Source: Burkholderiales bacterium RIFCSPLOWO2_12_FULL_65_40 (GTDB lineage: Bacteria > Pseudomonadota > Gammaproteobacteria > Burkholderiales > Burkholderiaceae_C). From it: 64,000 nucleotides of DNA. The notes beneath the pieces are model-generated. The model did no database searches, was not told where the DNA came from, and was given only the letters and a program-made list of their open reading frames with translations. The stretch lies in contig MESL01000035.1 in assembly GCA_001770955.1 (NCBI GenBank), forward strand, positions 62,001-126,000, given 5' to 3'. Made by a program: the position numbers and the translations under genes. This document shows positions 16,398 to 25,720 of the stretch, piece by piece. Each line of letters opens with the position of its first letter. Positions within the stretch are counted from its first letter, which is position 1.

Positions 16398-18358
16398 GCG
16401 GCCACCCCGTCATCGGCTCGGGCAAAGCCCTTGAAACCACCCTTCTTCAGGTGAACCATCAGCAGCGAGATCGCTGCCGGGGTGACGCCCGAAATGCGCG
16501 AGGCCTGGCCCAGCGTTTCAGGCCGGTGCTTCTGCAGCTTCTGCCGCACCTCGATCGACAGCGCAGTGACCTGTAGGTAGTCCAGCTCGTCAGGCAGGCG
16601 CAGTTTCTCGAAATGCGCGGCGCGTTCCACCTCGCCCTTCTGCCGGTCGATGTAGCCGGAATACTTGGCCGCGATCTCCACCTGCTCGACCACCGGCGCG
16701 CTCAGCTCGCCCAGCGTTTCACGTGAAACATCGGGCGACGCATACTTGCCACCATCCAGGGTCATCAGGCTGGCATAACCCACATCCGGGCGGCGCAGCA
16801 GCTCGAACAGGTTGTACTCGTGCTCGATGCTCTTGCCCAGCACCCGCTCGGACTCTGCCGCAGGCAGGTTGCGCGGGTTCACCCAGGTCGCTTTCAGGCG
16901 CTCTGTTTCACGTGAAACCGCATCGCGCTTGCGGCTGAAAGACTCCCAGCGCGCATCGTCCACCAAACCCATGCGGCGCCCGGCTTCCGTCAGGCGCATG
17001 TCGGCGTTGTCTTCGCGCAGCTGCAGGCGGAATTCGGCCCGGCTGGTGAACATGCGGTAGGGCTCGGTCACGCCCTTGGTGATGAGGTCGTCCACCAGCA
17101 CGCCCAGGTAAGCCTCGTCGCGGCCCGGGAGCCAAGGGGCGTCGCCCCGGCACTGCAGCGCGGCGTTCAGGCCGGCGAACAGGCCCTGCGCTGCCGCCTC
17201 TTCATAGCCCGTGGTGCCATTGATCTGCCCGGCGAAGAACAGACCCTGGATCTGGCGGGTCTCGAAGCTGCTCTTGAGCGAGCGCGGGTCGAAGTAGTCG
17301 TATTCGATGGCGTAGCCCGGGCGCAGGATGTGCGCGTTCTCCAGCCCCGGCATGCTGCGCACCAGGTCGTACTGGATGTCGAACGGCAGGCTGGTGGAGA
17401 TGCCGTTGGGGTAGAACTCGTGCGTGGTCAGGCCCTCGGGCTCAAGGAAGATCTGGTGGCTGTCCTTGTCGGCGAAGCGGTTGATCTTGTCTTCCACGCT
17501 CGGGCAGTACCGCGGGCCCACGCCCTCAATCTTGCCGGTGAACATGGGGCTGCGGTCGAAGCCGCTGCGGATGATCTCGTGCGTGCGCTCGTTGGTGTGC
17601 GTGATCCAGCACGGCACCTGGCGCGGGTGCATGGCGGCGTTGCCCATGAAGCTGAACACGGGTACCTGGCCCTCGTTCACGCCACCCGGCATGCCGTCGC
17701 CGGGCTGCTCCTCGCATTTGAAAAAGTCGATGCTGCGCCCGTCGATGCGCGGCGGCGTGCCGGTCTTGAGGCGACCCTGCGGCAGCTTCAGTTCCTTGAG
17801 CCGGGCCGACAGCGACACGGCCGGCGGATCGCCTGCCCGGCCGGCCGCGTAGTTGTTCAGGCCCACATGGATCTTGCCGTCCAGAAAGGTGCCGGCCGTC
17901 AGCACGACAGTGCGGCTGCGAAAGCGGATGCCCACCTGCGTGACGGCGCCCACCACGCGGTCGCCCTCCACCATCAGATCGTCCACCGCCTGCTGAAACA
18001 GCCACAAGTTGGGCTGGTTCTCCAGCATGCGGCGGATCGCGGCCTTGTACAGGATGCGGTCGGCCTGCGCCCGCGTGGCGCGCACCGCAGGGCCCTTGGA
18101 GCTGTTGAGAATGCGGAACTGGATGCCGCCCTCGTCCGTGGCCAGCGCCATGGCACCGCCCAGCGCGTCCACCTCTTTGACCAGGTGGCCCTTGCCGATG
18201 CCGCCGATGCTGGGGTTGCAGCTCATCTGCCCTAGCGTCTCGATGTTGTGCGTGAGCAGCAGCGTGCGGCTGCCCATGCGCGCTGCGGCCAGCGCCGCCT
18301 CGGTGCCGGCATGGCCGCCACCGACAACGATGACATCGAATTCCTGGGGGTACAACAT
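16394..18358 (-). CDS. mnmG: tRNA uridine 5-carboxymethylaminomethyl synthesis protein MnmG (GidA)
   Basis: A 654-residue FAD protein that, with MnmE, modifies U34 of certain tRNAs. The N-terminal [20 protein letters not shown] binds FAD, and [12 protein letters not shown] and [17 protein letters not shown] are the two GidA signatures. The length is usual for MnmG. It is first in the mnmG-rsmG-lysE-parA-hydrolase-parB cluster. Two parS sites lie inside the gene (16715-16730 and 16904-16919) and a third in its upstream region (18525-18540), so the gene doubles as part of the centromere. The start is supported by the FAD-binding strand that follows directly. Confidence 0.98.
   Translation of the reverse strand: MLYPQEFDVIVVGGGHAGTEAALAAARMGSRTLLLTHNIETLGQMSCNPSIGGIGKGHLVKEVDALGGAMALATDEGGIQFRILNSSKGPAVRATRAQADRILYKAAIRRMLENQPNLWLFQQAVDDLMVEGDRVVGAVTQVGIRFRSRTVVLTAGTFLDGKIHVGLNNYAAGRAGDPPAVSLSARLKELKLPQGRLKTGTPPRIDGRSIDFFKCEEQPGDGMPGGVNEGQVPVFSFMGNAAMHPRQVPCWITHTNERTHEIIRSGFDRSPMFTGKIEGVGPRYCPSVEDKINRFADKDSHQIFLEPEGLTTHEFYPNGISTSLPFDIQYDLVRSMPGLENAHILRPGYAIEYDYFDPRSLKSSFETRQIQGLFFAGQINGTTGYEEAAAQGLFAGLNAALQCRGDAPWLPGRDEAYLGVLVDDLITKGVTEPYRMFTSRAEFRLQLREDNADMRLTEAGRRMGLVDDARWESFSRKRDAVSRETERLKATWVNPRNLPAAESERVLGKSIEHEYNLFELLRRPDVGYASLMTLDGGKYASPDVSRETLGELSAPVVEQVEIAAKYSGYIDRQKGEVERAAHFEKLRLPDELDYLQVTALSIEVRQKLQKHRPETLGQASRISGVTPAAISLLMVHLKKGGFKGFARADDGVAA
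16715..16730. promoter_or_regulatory. parS site 2 (within mnmG)
   Basis: CGTTTCACGTGAAACA has a perfect 14-bp palindromic core GTTTCACGTGAAAC and one mismatch at the first base of the 16-mer. It lies in the mnmG coding sequence. Confidence 0.93.
16904..16919. promoter_or_regulatory. parS site 3 (within mnmG)
   Basis: TGTTTCACGTGAAACC matches consensus except for the last base. It lies 189 bp from site 2 within mnmG. The pair keeps an identical core despite coding constraint. Confidence 0.93.
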
Positions 18359-18524
18359 GAAAGGCTCCGGGCCCGCACGGGCCGATGGTCAAAAACAGCG
18401 GCGAGGATCGCCCGCCCCGCTGCGGCGCACCGAACCGGCGCCCGTGGAGGCAAGGGGGTGATTTTCCCACCTTTGCGGCACGGACGCCGGGGGCGGCCCT
18501 TCCCGCCATGCGGCCAACCCGGCC

Positions 18525-18540
18525 TGTTTCACGTGGAACA
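18525..18540. promoter_or_regulatory. parS site 4 (upstream of mnmG)
   Basis: TGTTTCACGTGGAACA has one mismatch to the consensus. It lies in the 249-bp divergent region between mnmG and the NADPH-dependent FMN reductase gene, so ParB bound here could also affect transcription. Confidence 0.9.
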
Positions 18541-18607
18541 CCGCCCACAGCCAGGGTTTTGCTGCAGCCGCAGGAATCCTGCAGCAGGCCTGTGCTCCAA
18601 TCTCCGC

Positions 18608-19189
18608 ATGTCCAAACTCCTCGTCTTCGCGGGCAGCACCCGCCAGCATTCCTTCAACCGCCGCCTGGCCCATGCCGCCGCCGGCATGGCCCGCGATGCC
18701 GGTGCCGAGGTCACGCTGCTGGAGCTGTCCGACTTCGATATCCCGCTCTACAACGCCGACCTCGAAGCACGCGGCACTCCGGCCGATGTCCTGCGCCTCA
18801 AGCAGGTGCTGTTCGACCACCCGGCCTGGATCATCTGCTCGCCCGAGTACAACGGCAGCTACACCGCGCTGCTCAAGAACACCATCGACTGGGCATCGAG
18901 CCCCGTCAAGGGCGACCCGGTCTGGCAGGATGGCACGCGCTCTTTTCGCAGCAAGGTGGTGGGCATGCTCAGCGCTTCGCCCGGCGCGCTGGGCGGCCTG
19001 CGCTCGCAAAGCCACCTGGCACCGCTGCTCATCAACCTTGAATGCTGGCTCGCGCCCAAGGCCTTCGCCCTGGGCCAGGCGGGCAGCGCCTTCGACGACA
19101 ACGGCGCCCTGGTGCAGGACGCCCACCGCGAGCGCGTGCACGGCGTGATCGAACAGGTGCTGTGGGCCTCCGGGCGCCTGCAGGGCTGA
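18608..19189 (+). CDS. NADPH-dependent FMN reductase family protein
   Basis: A 193-residue flavodoxin-like reductase. GSTRQHSFNRRLA near residues 8-20 is the FMN phosphate loop, and SPEYNGSYTALLKNTIDW is the classic second motif of the NADPH-dependent FMN reductase family (quinone, azo-dye or chromate reductase-like). The frame is open further upstream across the mnmG promoter region and a parS site, but MSKLLVFAGSTR is the natural start, since the first beta-strand begins there. It is transcribed divergently from mnmG. The next gene starts 68 bp downstream, and the gap between them is a dispersed repeat. Confidence 0.9.
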   Translation: MSKLLVFAGSTRQHSFNRRLAHAAAGMARDAGAEVTLLELSDFDIPLYNADLEARGTPADVLRLKQVLFDHPAWIICSPEYNGSYTALLKNTIDWASSPVKGDPVWQDGTRSFRSKVVGMLSASPGALGGLRSQSHLAPLLINLECWLAPKAFALGQAGSAFDDNGALVQDAHRERVHGVIEQVLWASGRLQG

Positions 19190-19192
19190 TGA

Positions 19193-19256
19193 TTTTGAAT
19201 GAAATCAGCATCCAGCGCATATGCAGCATGCGCCTCCAGCTATTAACTCAATAGCA
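19193..19256. repeat. Two-hairpin dispersed repeat, copy 2
   Basis: Hairpin 1 is GCGCATatgcagcATGCGC and hairpin 2 is GCTATTaactcAATAGC. It occupies essentially the whole gap between the FMN reductase stop and the start codon of the next gene. Its stem bases differ from copy 1 but remain complementary. Confidence 0.8.
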
Positions 19257-19257
19257 T

Positions 19258-19518
19258 ATGGACTGCCGCCCTGACTGCGGAGCCTGCTGCACCGCGCCCT
19301 CCATCAGCTCCCCCATCCCCGGCATGCCGCAGGGCAAGCCGGCCGGAGTGCGCTGCGTGCAGCTGGGCGACGATGAACGCTGCCGCATTTTCGGCCACCC
19401 CGATCGCCCCGCCGTCTGCGCGCAGCTCCAGCCCTCGGCCGAGATGTGCGGCGCCTCGCGCGACCATGCCCTGCACTACCTCGACCAGCTCGAACGCCTG
19501 ACCCGGCCCGGGCCCTGA
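19258..19518 (+). CDS. YkgJ-type cysteine cluster protein
   Basis: An 86-residue protein with cysteines near the N-terminus ([17 protein letters not shown]) and further on ([29 protein letters not shown]), the pattern of the YkgJ/CxxCxxCC family, thought to bind zinc or an iron-sulfur cluster. Function unknown. The ATG comes one base after the end of repeat copy 2, so the repeat forms the 5' leader and no clear Shine-Dalgarno sequence is visible. It is likely co-transcribed with the FMN reductase upstream and the glutathione S-transferase 77 bp downstream. Confidence 0.8.
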   Translation: MDCRPDCGACCTAPSISSPIPGMPQGKPAGVRCVQLGDDERCRIFGHPDRPAVCAQLQPSAEMCGASRDHALHYLDQLERLTRPGP

Positions 19519-19595
19519 ACCCCTGCACGGGCAGAGCCATTGCAGGCGGCATACGATAGCGGGCAAGACATTTCTCCAACCCCTGAATGGTCACC

Positions 19596-20201
19596 ATGAA
19601 GCTCTACTACTCCCCCGGCGCCTGCTCGCTCTCGCCCCACATCGTGCTGCACGAAACCGGCCTGCCCTTCACCGCCGTGCTGGCCAGCACCAAGACCAAG
19701 AAGCTGCAGGACGGCACCGACTTCTACACCATCAACGAACTGGGCTACGTGCCCGTGCTGGAGCTGGACAACGGCGAGCGCCTGCGCGAAGGCCCGGCCA
19801 TCGTGCAGTACCTGGCCGACCAGGTGCCCGGCAAGAACCTGGCCCCCGCCAACGGCACCATGGAGCGCTACCGCCTGCAGGAGTGGCTGACCTTCATCGG
19901 CACCGAACTGCACAAAGGCCACGGCCCGCTGTTCGCGCCCGGCACGCCCGAGGACTACAAGCCCCAGGTGCGCGAGCAACTGGCCAAGCGCTTTGCCTGG
20001 GTGGACCGGCAGCTCGCGGGCAAGGACTATCTGCTGGGCTCCTTCAGCGTGGCCGACGCCTACCTCTACACCGTATCGCGCTGGGGCCAGTATGTGGGGG
20101 TGGACCTCTCGGGCCTGGCAAACATCGTCGCTTTCCAGCAGCGCATGGAGCAACGCCCCGCCGTGCAGGCCGCGCTGCGCGCCGAAGGCCTGCTCAAGTA
20201 A
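19596..20201 (+). CDS. Glutathione S-transferase, beta-class-like
   Basis: A 201-residue protein. MKLYYSPGACSLSPHIVLHE is typical of bacterial beta-class enzymes, with Cys10 able to bond glutathione. EGPAIVQYLAD completes the thioredoxin-like domain, and the all-alpha C-terminal domain contains LLGSFSVADAYLYTV. The role is conjugation or detoxification; the substrate is unknown. The frame has an ATG three codons earlier (MVT), but MKLYY is the family start. It is followed by a strong Rho-independent terminator at 20219-20250. Confidence 0.92.
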   Translation: MKLYYSPGACSLSPHIVLHETGLPFTAVLASTKTKKLQDGTDFYTINELGYVPVLELDNGERLREGPAIVQYLADQVPGKNLAPANGTMERYRLQEWLTFIGTELHKGHGPLFAPGTPEDYKPQVREQLAKRFAWVDRQLAGKDYLLGSFSVADAYLYTVSRWGQYVGVDLSGLANIVAFQQRMEQRPAVQAALRAEGLLK

Positions 20202-20218
20202 ACCCGGGGCGCGCCCAC

Positions 20219-20250
20219 AAAAAAAGCCGCTGTGATCCAGCGGCTTTTTG
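20219..20250 (+). terminator. Rho-independent terminator after the glutathione S-transferase gene
   Basis: AAAAAGCCGCTG, a five-base loop (TGATC), then CAGCGGCTTTTT: a 12-bp perfect stem with a T-run. The A-run on the left means it could also serve the convergent cytochrome gene. Confidence 0.9.
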
Positions 20251-20281
20251 GATGGATAAGACCTGCTTATACGGGTTTGCA

Positions 20282-20360
20282 TTCCATCGGATAACTAGGC
20301 GGGGAGCCGCAGACAGTGCTGTAGCACGGCAAGGCGACTCAACGACGTTATCCGATGGAA
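20282..20360. repeat. Conserved-core hairpin repeat, copy A
   Basis: Outer arms TTCCATCGGATAAC and GTTATCCGATGGAA are perfect 14-bp inverted repeats. Between them is a roughly 51-bp core (GACAGTGCTGTAGCACGGCA at its centre) that recurs in reverse orientation at 37196-37284, where the outer arms are a different sequence. It lies between the convergent glutathione S-transferase and cytochrome genes. Confidence 0.85.
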
Positions 20361-20372
20361 GACCGCACCGTA

Positions 20373-20843
20373 TCAGTATTTGAGCTTCAGCTTGTCCAGC
20401 TGCTCTTTGGTGATGGCCGGCACGTCGCCCCGCGCACTCCAGCGGTTCAGGTTCCATCCACCCTCGCCCACCCAGGCCTTGATGCGCTGAAGGTTGGCCG
20501 CGCGCTCGGCGTCGTTCGAGCCCAGCTCCTTGTACATGTTGCCGGGCTTCTTGTCGGCGGTGCTGCTGCCGTCGTCGAGGCGGCGCATGAAGGCGCCGGT
20601 GTCGGGCCAGCCGATCAGTTGCAGCAGGTCGGCATAGCTGTCCAGGCGCGGGCCGAGCTTGTCCTTCTTGTACTTTTCCTGGTCCAGCAGGAATTCCGCC
20701 AGGGTCGGGGAATCGCTGCCGTGGCATTCGCTGCACTGCGCCTTGATCAGCGGCTGGATGTCTTTGCGGTAGGTGACATCGTTGGCCAGTGCCGGCAGGG
20801 CAAAAGTCGCACAGGCCAGGGTCATCAGCAGTCGGGATTTCAT
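20373..20843 (-). CDS. Periplasmic monohaem c-type cytochrome-like protein
   Basis: A 156-residue exported protein. The signal peptide is MKSRLLMTLACATFALPALA. A single CxxCH haem-binding motif (CSECHGSD) follows at about residues 36-40 of the precursor, after KDIQPLIKAQ, as in planctomycete-type and surface-cytochrome-like domains. A candidate axial Met is GAFMRRLDD or NMYKELG. The frame could begin eight codons earlier; MKSRLL is chosen because it gives a clean signal peptide. It lies 61 bp downstream of a second small cytochrome gene on the same strand, so the two probably form an electron-transfer pair. The partner enzyme is not in the window. Confidence 0.85.
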   Translation of the reverse strand: MKSRLLMTLACATFALPALANDVTYRKDIQPLIKAQCSECHGSDSPTLAEFLLDQEKYKKDKLGPRLDSYADLLQLIGWPDTGAFMRRLDDGSSTADKKPGNMYKELGSNDAERAANLQRIKAWVGEGGWNLNRWSARGDVPAITKEQLDKLKLKY

Positions 20844-20904
20844 GGAAGGTCCTTTCTCGGCGGGCAATGGAAATCGGGGTAGGGGCGCATGCCCACGGAA
20901 AAAC

Positions 20905-21252
20905 TCAGTGCGACAGGATGAAGCGCACCAGATTGAGAATCTGTGCCTCGTCCTCGGATCGGACGGTCTTGTGCGTCTCTTCCTCGTCGTCGATCATGAT
21001 CCTGGGCCCCGTGGTGATGTGCTTGACCAGCACCGCCACGGCATCGTCCCGGCCCCGGTACTTCTCGGCAATGGTTTTCAGGGAGGGGCCGGTGCGCTCC
21101 CTGGCCGGGGCATGGCATTTGGTGCAATGGCTCTTGCGGGCCAGGTGTTCGGCGGCCTCGGCATCCACCGTCTGGGCTTGCGCGAACGGGGCCAGCATCG
21201 GCAGCAGCAGCGCAGCCGACCGCAGCCAGAAAACAAAGGAAAAGCGATTCAT
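20905..21252 (-). CDS. Class I cytochrome c family protein
   Basis: A 115-residue exported protein. A signal peptide ending near APFAQAQ is followed by a short mature domain with CTKCHAPARERTGPSL, i.e. CxxCH plus the GPSL-type loop of small class I cytochromes, and a C-terminal helix ILNLVRFILSH. The distal haem ligand Met is probably in GPRIMIDD. It is first of two adjacent cytochrome genes on the minus strand. An alternative start lies three codons upstream. It is likely periplasmic, shuttling electrons to or from the neighbouring cytochrome. Confidence 0.85.
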   Translation of the reverse strand: MNRFSFVFWLRSAALLLPMLAPFAQAQTVDAEAAEHLARKSHCTKCHAPARERTGPSLKTIAEKYRGRDDAVAVLVKHITTGPRIMIDDEEETHKTVRSEDEAQILNLVRFILSH

Positions 21253-21396
21253 GGTCTGCATCTCGCAGGAACGGACCCCCGCAAGGGCCCAGGAACACGG
21301 CGCAAGCCCAGCGGTACCCAGCGTCGAACGGTCAATTGCAACAAATGTAACGCAAAACCCCTGTTCGGCCAGTGGGTTTTCCCGGATTGCCGGAGC

Positions 21397-22638
21397 CTAC
21401 GGCAACGGCCGCTGCCGCCACGCCAGCAGTGCGCCCAGCCACAGCGCACAGGCGGAAAACACCAGGCCCCGCGGCAGACCGCCCGCGCCGTCGGCAATCA
21501 GTCCCACCACTGTGGGCCCGACGATCTGCCCGGCAGCAAACACCACGGTGAACGCACTGATGCCTGCCGCCCATTGCGATGGCGGCAGGTTGTGCCGCAC
21601 CAGCGCGGTGGTGGACGCCACCACCGACAGAAAGACACCGCCAAACAGCAGACCCGAGAGCAGCGCCACCGGCCACGCTGTCGTCAGCGCGGGCAGCACC
21701 GTGGCCACACCCAGCAGGGCATTGAGCCGGGCCAGCGCCCCGCCGCCCCGGCTGCGGTCCAGCAAACCGGCCCAGATGCGCGAGGACAGCACCACGGCCA
21801 GCCCCAGCAGCGCATAGAACAGCGTCACCGCACCGCCCCCCACGCCCTGCGCGCGCAGCAGCGCCACCACGAAGGTCATGTAGCCGATGTAACCCACGCC
21901 AAACATGGCGTAGCCCGCCAGTGCGGGTGCGAAGTCCCGGGCACGGAAGACCCGACCGGCCCGCGCATCGGCCGGTGGCGCACCCGGGGCCGTGGCGGGC
22001 AGGGGTGCTGCGGCAGCAGCATCGAGACGGCGCAGCACCCGCACGGGCCAGACCATTACCGCCGTGGCCACGGCGCACGCCAGTGCCAGCGCCCACCAGG
22101 CCCAGGTCCAGGCGTGGGGCCCCGGCGCGGCAGCCAGCACGGCGGGCACGAGCAGCGCCGAGAGGCTGATGCCCCAGCCCGTGCCCCCGTAATACAGCCC
22201 CAGCAGCAGGCCGCTGCGCGGCGCATCCAGCGCGCCCAGGCGCGCCGCCATGAGGCCACCCGCAATGAAGATCAGCGCGCTGGCCACACCGGCCAGCAGG
22301 CGCTGCAACAGCAGCGAGGGCGCATCGAGAAAGAATCCGCACAACCCCATGAACAGCGTGGCCAGCACCGCGCCCCCCAAGAGCAGTGTGCCCGGGGCCT
22401 GGCGGCGCAGCAGCAGGGGCGTTGCCAGGGCGCCCAGCAGATAGCCCAGCGCATTGATGGTGTTCATGCCACCGGCCAGCGTGTACGACCAGCCCAGGTC
22501 TTCGCGCATGGGCGGCAGCAGCAGGGCATAGGCAAAGCGCGTGATGCCCAGCGACACCGCCGCCCCCATGGACAACGCCAGCGCCAGCCACAGCGCCTGC
22601 GTGCGCGCCAACGGCTCCGGAGAAAGACGGTTGTGCAT
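21397..22638 (-). CDS. YbfB/YjiJ-family MFS transporter
   Basis: A 413-residue permease with twelve predicted hydrophobic helices. The N-terminal GAAVSLGITRFAYALLLPPM and GWSYTLAGGMNTINALGYL are characteristic of the YbfB/YjiJ subfamily. Substrates of this group are unknown. It stands alone between the cytochrome pair (same strand, 144 bp downstream) and the divergent ene-reductase gene. The very long open frames on the opposite strand here are shadows caused by high GC. Confidence 0.88.
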   Translation of the reverse strand: MHNRLSPEPLARTQALWLALALSMGAAVSLGITRFAYALLLPPMREDLGWSYTLAGGMNTINALGYLLGALATPLLLRRQAPGTLLLGGAVLATLFMGLCGFFLDAPSLLLQRLLAGVASALIFIAGGLMAARLGALDAPRSGLLLGLYYGGTGWGISLSALLVPAVLAAAPGPHAWTWAWWALALACAVATAVMVWPVRVLRRLDAAAAAPLPATAPGAPPADARAGRVFRARDFAPALAGYAMFGVGYIGYMTFVVALLRAQGVGGGAVTLFYALLGLAVVLSSRIWAGLLDRSRGGGALARLNALLGVATVLPALTTAWPVALLSGLLFGGVFLSVVASTTALVRHNLPPSQWAAGISAFTVVFAAGQIVGPTVVGLIADGAGGLPRGLVFSACALWLGALLAWRQRPLP

Positions 22639-22876
22639 GGTCGGTCATTGTGCCGCACCCCCTTCCATGACCCGGCGATGGCGGGCTCTCCGCCCCACTG
22701 TGTCGGCGACTTTTTTTGCTAGCAGATGCCGCGCACCAGGACTGGGAAAAACGGCCATTCCATGCAGATTTCGGCGCGCTCCCCCGCCCGGACGGGCCCG
22801 CCATGCATTGCCACGGGGGTCGTCCCGGCAGTACCCTGCAGGCATCGCGTCCGCGCACACCGCCTGAAAGCCCGCC

Positions 22877-23980
22877 ATGACGTCCCTGTTCGAACCCACC
22901 CAAGCGGGCGCGCTGGCCCTGGCCAACCGCATCGCCATGGCGCCGCTCACACGCAACCGCGCCCCGGGCGCGCTTCCCAACGCCCTGATGGTCGAGTACT
23001 ACCGCCAGCGCGCCAGCGCGGGCCTGCTCATCACCGAGGCCACGGCCATCAGCCCGCAAGGCCAGGGCTACGCCGACGTGCCCGGCCTCTACAGCACCGA
23101 GCAGCTCGACGGCTGGAAGAAGGTGACGGCCGCCGTGCACCAGGCGGGCGGAAAAATCGTGACCCAGCTGTGGCACGTGGGCCGCATCTCGCACATCGCG
23201 CTGCAGCCCGGCAATGCCCCGCCGGTGGCCCCCTCGGCCCTGCGGGCGCACGCCAAAACGGTGCTCATCAAGGACGGCGTGCCCACCTTTACCCCCACGT
23301 CCGAGCCGCGCGCCCTGGACGTGGGCGAGCTGCCCGGCATCGTGCAGGACTACCGCCACGCGGCCCGCAATGCCATTGCCAGCGGTTTTGACGGGGTCGA
23401 GATCCACGCGGCCAACGGCTACCTGCTCGACCAGTTCCTCAAGACCGGCGCCAACCAGCGCCAGGACGATTACGGCGGCAGCGTGCGCAACCGCGCCCGG
23501 CTGCTGCTCGAAGTGGTGCGCGCCATCGTGGACGAAATCGGCGGCGGGCGCACGGGCATCCGGCTATCGCCCGTGACACCGTCCAACGACATCGTGGATG
23601 ACAACCCGCAGCAGCTGTTTGACTACCTGCTGCACCACCTGGCCCCGCTGGGGCTGGCCTACATCCACGTCATCGAAGGCGCCACCGGCGGCGAGCGTGA
23701 ACTGCCAGACCGCCCCTTCGACTACGCCGCGCTCAAGGCCATCTACCGCAAGGGCGGCGGCCAGGGCGCCTGGATGGTGAACAACGGCTACGACAAGGCG
23801 CGCGCCGAAGCGGCCGTGGCAGCGGGCGCCGACATCGTTGCGTTCGGGCGCCCGTTCATCGCCAACCCCGATCTGGTCGAGCGCCTGCGGCGCGATGCGC
23901 CGCTCAACACGCCCGACCGCGACACCTTCTACGGTGGTGGTGCCCAGGGCTACACCGACTACCCCACGTTGACGGGCTGA
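22877..23980 (+). CDS. Old yellow enzyme-family alkene reductase (NemA-like)
   Basis: A 367-residue FMN-dependent TIM-barrel ene-reductase. Visible motifs are MAPLTRNRAPGALPN, LWHVGRISH, FDGVEIHAANGYLLDQFLK (catalytic and substrate loop), GGSVRNRARLLLEVV and the C-terminal phosphate-binding AFGRPFIANPDLVERL. It reduces activated C=C bonds, nitroesters or maleimides with NAD(P)H. It is monocistronic, and its stop lies 7 bp from the convergent chemoreceptor stop. No dedicated repressor gene is adjacent. Confidence 0.92.
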   Translation: MTSLFEPTQAGALALANRIAMAPLTRNRAPGALPNALMVEYYRQRASAGLLITEATAISPQGQGYADVPGLYSTEQLDGWKKVTAAVHQAGGKIVTQLWHVGRISHIALQPGNAPPVAPSALRAHAKTVLIKDGVPTFTPTSEPRALDVGELPGIVQDYRHAARNAIASGFDGVEIHAANGYLLDQFLKTGANQRQDDYGGSVRNRARLLLEVVRAIVDEIGGGRTGIRLSPVTPSNDIVDDNPQQLFDYLLHHLAPLGLAYIHVIEGATGGERELPDRPFDYAALKAIYRKGGGQGAWMVNNGYDKARAEAAVAAGADIVAFGRPFIANPDLVERLRRDAPLNTPDRDTFYGGGAQGYTDYPTLTG

Positions 23981-23987
23981 ATCAGGG

Positions 23988-25598
23988 TCAGGACAACAGG
24001 CGCGGGTTGCCCGCGCCCGGCTGACCCTGCACCCCATCGGCCAGGCGGAACTGCTGCACCACCTGCGACAGCCGCTGCGCCTGCTCGCGCAGCGACTCGG
24101 CAGCGGCGGCAGACTCTTCCACCAGGGCTGCGTTCTGCTGCGTCATGCGGTCTATCTCGCCCACCGACTGGTTCACCTGGCCAATGCCGGCCGACTGCTC
24201 GGTCGCGGCCGCCTTGATCTCGCCAATGATGTCGCCCACGCGCTGCACGCCATCGACGATTTCCTTCATGGCCGCGCCCGCATCCTCCACATGGCGCACG
24301 CCGCCATCGACGGCGGCCACACTGGTGTTGATCAGGCCCTTGATCTCGCTGGCCGCCGCCGCCGAGCGCTGCGCGAGGCTGCGCACCTCGCTGGCCACCA
24401 CGGCAAAGCCCCGGCCCTGCTCGCCCGCGCGCGCGGCCTCCACGGCGGCGTTCAGCGCCAGGATGTTGGTCTGGAAGGCAATCGAGTCGATCAGGCCGAT
24501 GATGTCGCCGATCTTGCGGCTCGACGCCGAAATCTCGTGCATGCTGGCCACCGCCTGCTGCACCACCGCGCCACCGCGCGAGGCCACGCCCGAAGCCGAG
24601 GCCGACAACTGGTTGGCCGTCTGCGACGACGCCGCCGTCTGCTGCACCGTGGCCGTGAGCTCCTCCAGCGAACTCACCGTGGACTGCACGTTGCTGGCCG
24701 TCTGTTCGGTGCGCTGCGACAGGTCCTGGTTGCCGCTGGCGATCTCGTGGCTGGCCGTGGCAATGTTGCCGCTGGCGTCGCGCACCTGCGCCACCAGCGC
24801 ACCCAGGCCGCGCTGCATTTCGGCCAGGGCGCGCTGCAGGTCGGCGGCCTCGTCCTTTCCGCTGGTGTGGATGGTCTGCGACAGGTCGCCACCGGCAATC
24901 GCCAGCGCCATGCGCTGCGCCTCGGCCAGGGGTTTGCAGATGGCAATCATGTTGAGCCAGGTCAGTGGCGCCACCACCAGGATGGTGACCAGCACCGCCA
25001 GCGCAAACAGCCATTTGGTCTGGGTGCCGGCCTGCGCCTGCTCCTTGCCCGAGGCTTCCACTTCGGCATGCAAGAGGGCATCGAGCTGCTGCACCAGTTT
25101 TTCAGCGGCCTCGAACTCGGCAACGGCCTTGCCGCTCATGCGGTTGGCAATGGTGGCCGAGTCGTAGCCATTGGCCTCCAGCTGCCGGGCCACATGCTCG
25201 AATTGCGCGCGGTAGCTGTCGAGCCGCTGCACCAAGCCGCGCGCAATGGCGTTGTCCTCGTCCTCTGCGCCTTCCAGAAAACGGTTGGCCACCTTCTTGG
25301 CATCCTCCAGGCTGGCCAGCCACTGGGTATGCGCCTGCTTCACCGCCTCGGGCTTCTCGTACTGGATGATCATGTCCTTCTCATGCTGGCGGATCGCGCC
25401 CAGCACGGCGCGCAGGTCGCCCATGGTGCCCACTTCCTTGAATTCATGGGCCATGAAATCTGCCGTCATCGTCTGGATGCGCAGCATGCCCCACATCCCG
25501 GCACCCCCCAGCATCCCGAGCAGACACAGCACCACCGCGATGGCCCCCAGCATGCGAAAACGAATGGTGAACATCCGCATGAGTGAAAAAAGCGACAT
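23988..25598 (-). CDS. Methyl-accepting chemotaxis protein with 4-helix-bundle sensor
   Basis: A 536-residue class I chemoreceptor. TM1 is at about residues 15-37 ([19 protein letters not shown]), and a helical periplasmic sensor of the 4HB type extends to about 195. TM2 ([19 protein letters not shown]) is followed by a HAMP domain and the long coiled-coil signalling domain. The hairpin tip contains [20 protein letters not shown] and [20 protein letters not shown], which bind CheA/CheW. No CheR-binding pentapeptide is seen at the C-terminus. The ligand is unknown. It is monocistronic. Confidence 0.93.
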   Translation of the reverse strand: MSLFSLMRMFTIRFRMLGAIAVVLCLLGMLGGAGMWGMLRIQTMTADFMAHEFKEVGTMGDLRAVLGAIRQHEKDMIIQYEKPEAVKQAHTQWLASLEDAKKVANRFLEGAEDEDNAIARGLVQRLDSYRAQFEHVARQLEANGYDSATIANRMSGKAVAEFEAAEKLVQQLDALLHAEVEASGKEQAQAGTQTKWLFALAVLVTILVVAPLTWLNMIAICKPLAEAQRMALAIAGGDLSQTIHTSGKDEAADLQRALAEMQRGLGALVAQVRDASGNIATASHEIASGNQDLSQRTEQTASNVQSTVSSLEELTATVQQTAASSQTANQLSASASGVASRGGAVVQQAVASMHEISASSRKIGDIIGLIDSIAFQTNILALNAAVEAARAGEQGRGFAVVASEVRSLAQRSAAAASEIKGLINTSVAAVDGGVRHVEDAGAAMKEIVDGVQRVGDIIGEIKAAATEQSAGIGQVNQSVGEIDRMTQQNAALVEESAAAAESLREQAQRLSQVVQQFRLADGVQGQPGAGNPRLLS

Positions 25599-25720
25599 GG
25601 CGTGTCTTCCTCCCTGGATCTGCTGAAATCATTGGCGCTGCACCCTCGCGCCCGCAGGCCGGCATGTGCAACAAGACGTTGCAGTTTGCCAGACCCGCGC
25701 GGCAGCTCGCTACGTATTTG

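Noticed and set aside
20773-23407. Very long open frames antisense or out of frame to the cytochrome, MFS and ene-reductase genes (649 and 691 codons)
   Set aside because: Their translations are low-complexity (Arg, Gln, His, Gly, Pro runs) without any motif, and they overlap clearly recognisable genes. High GC content suppresses stop codons in these frames.
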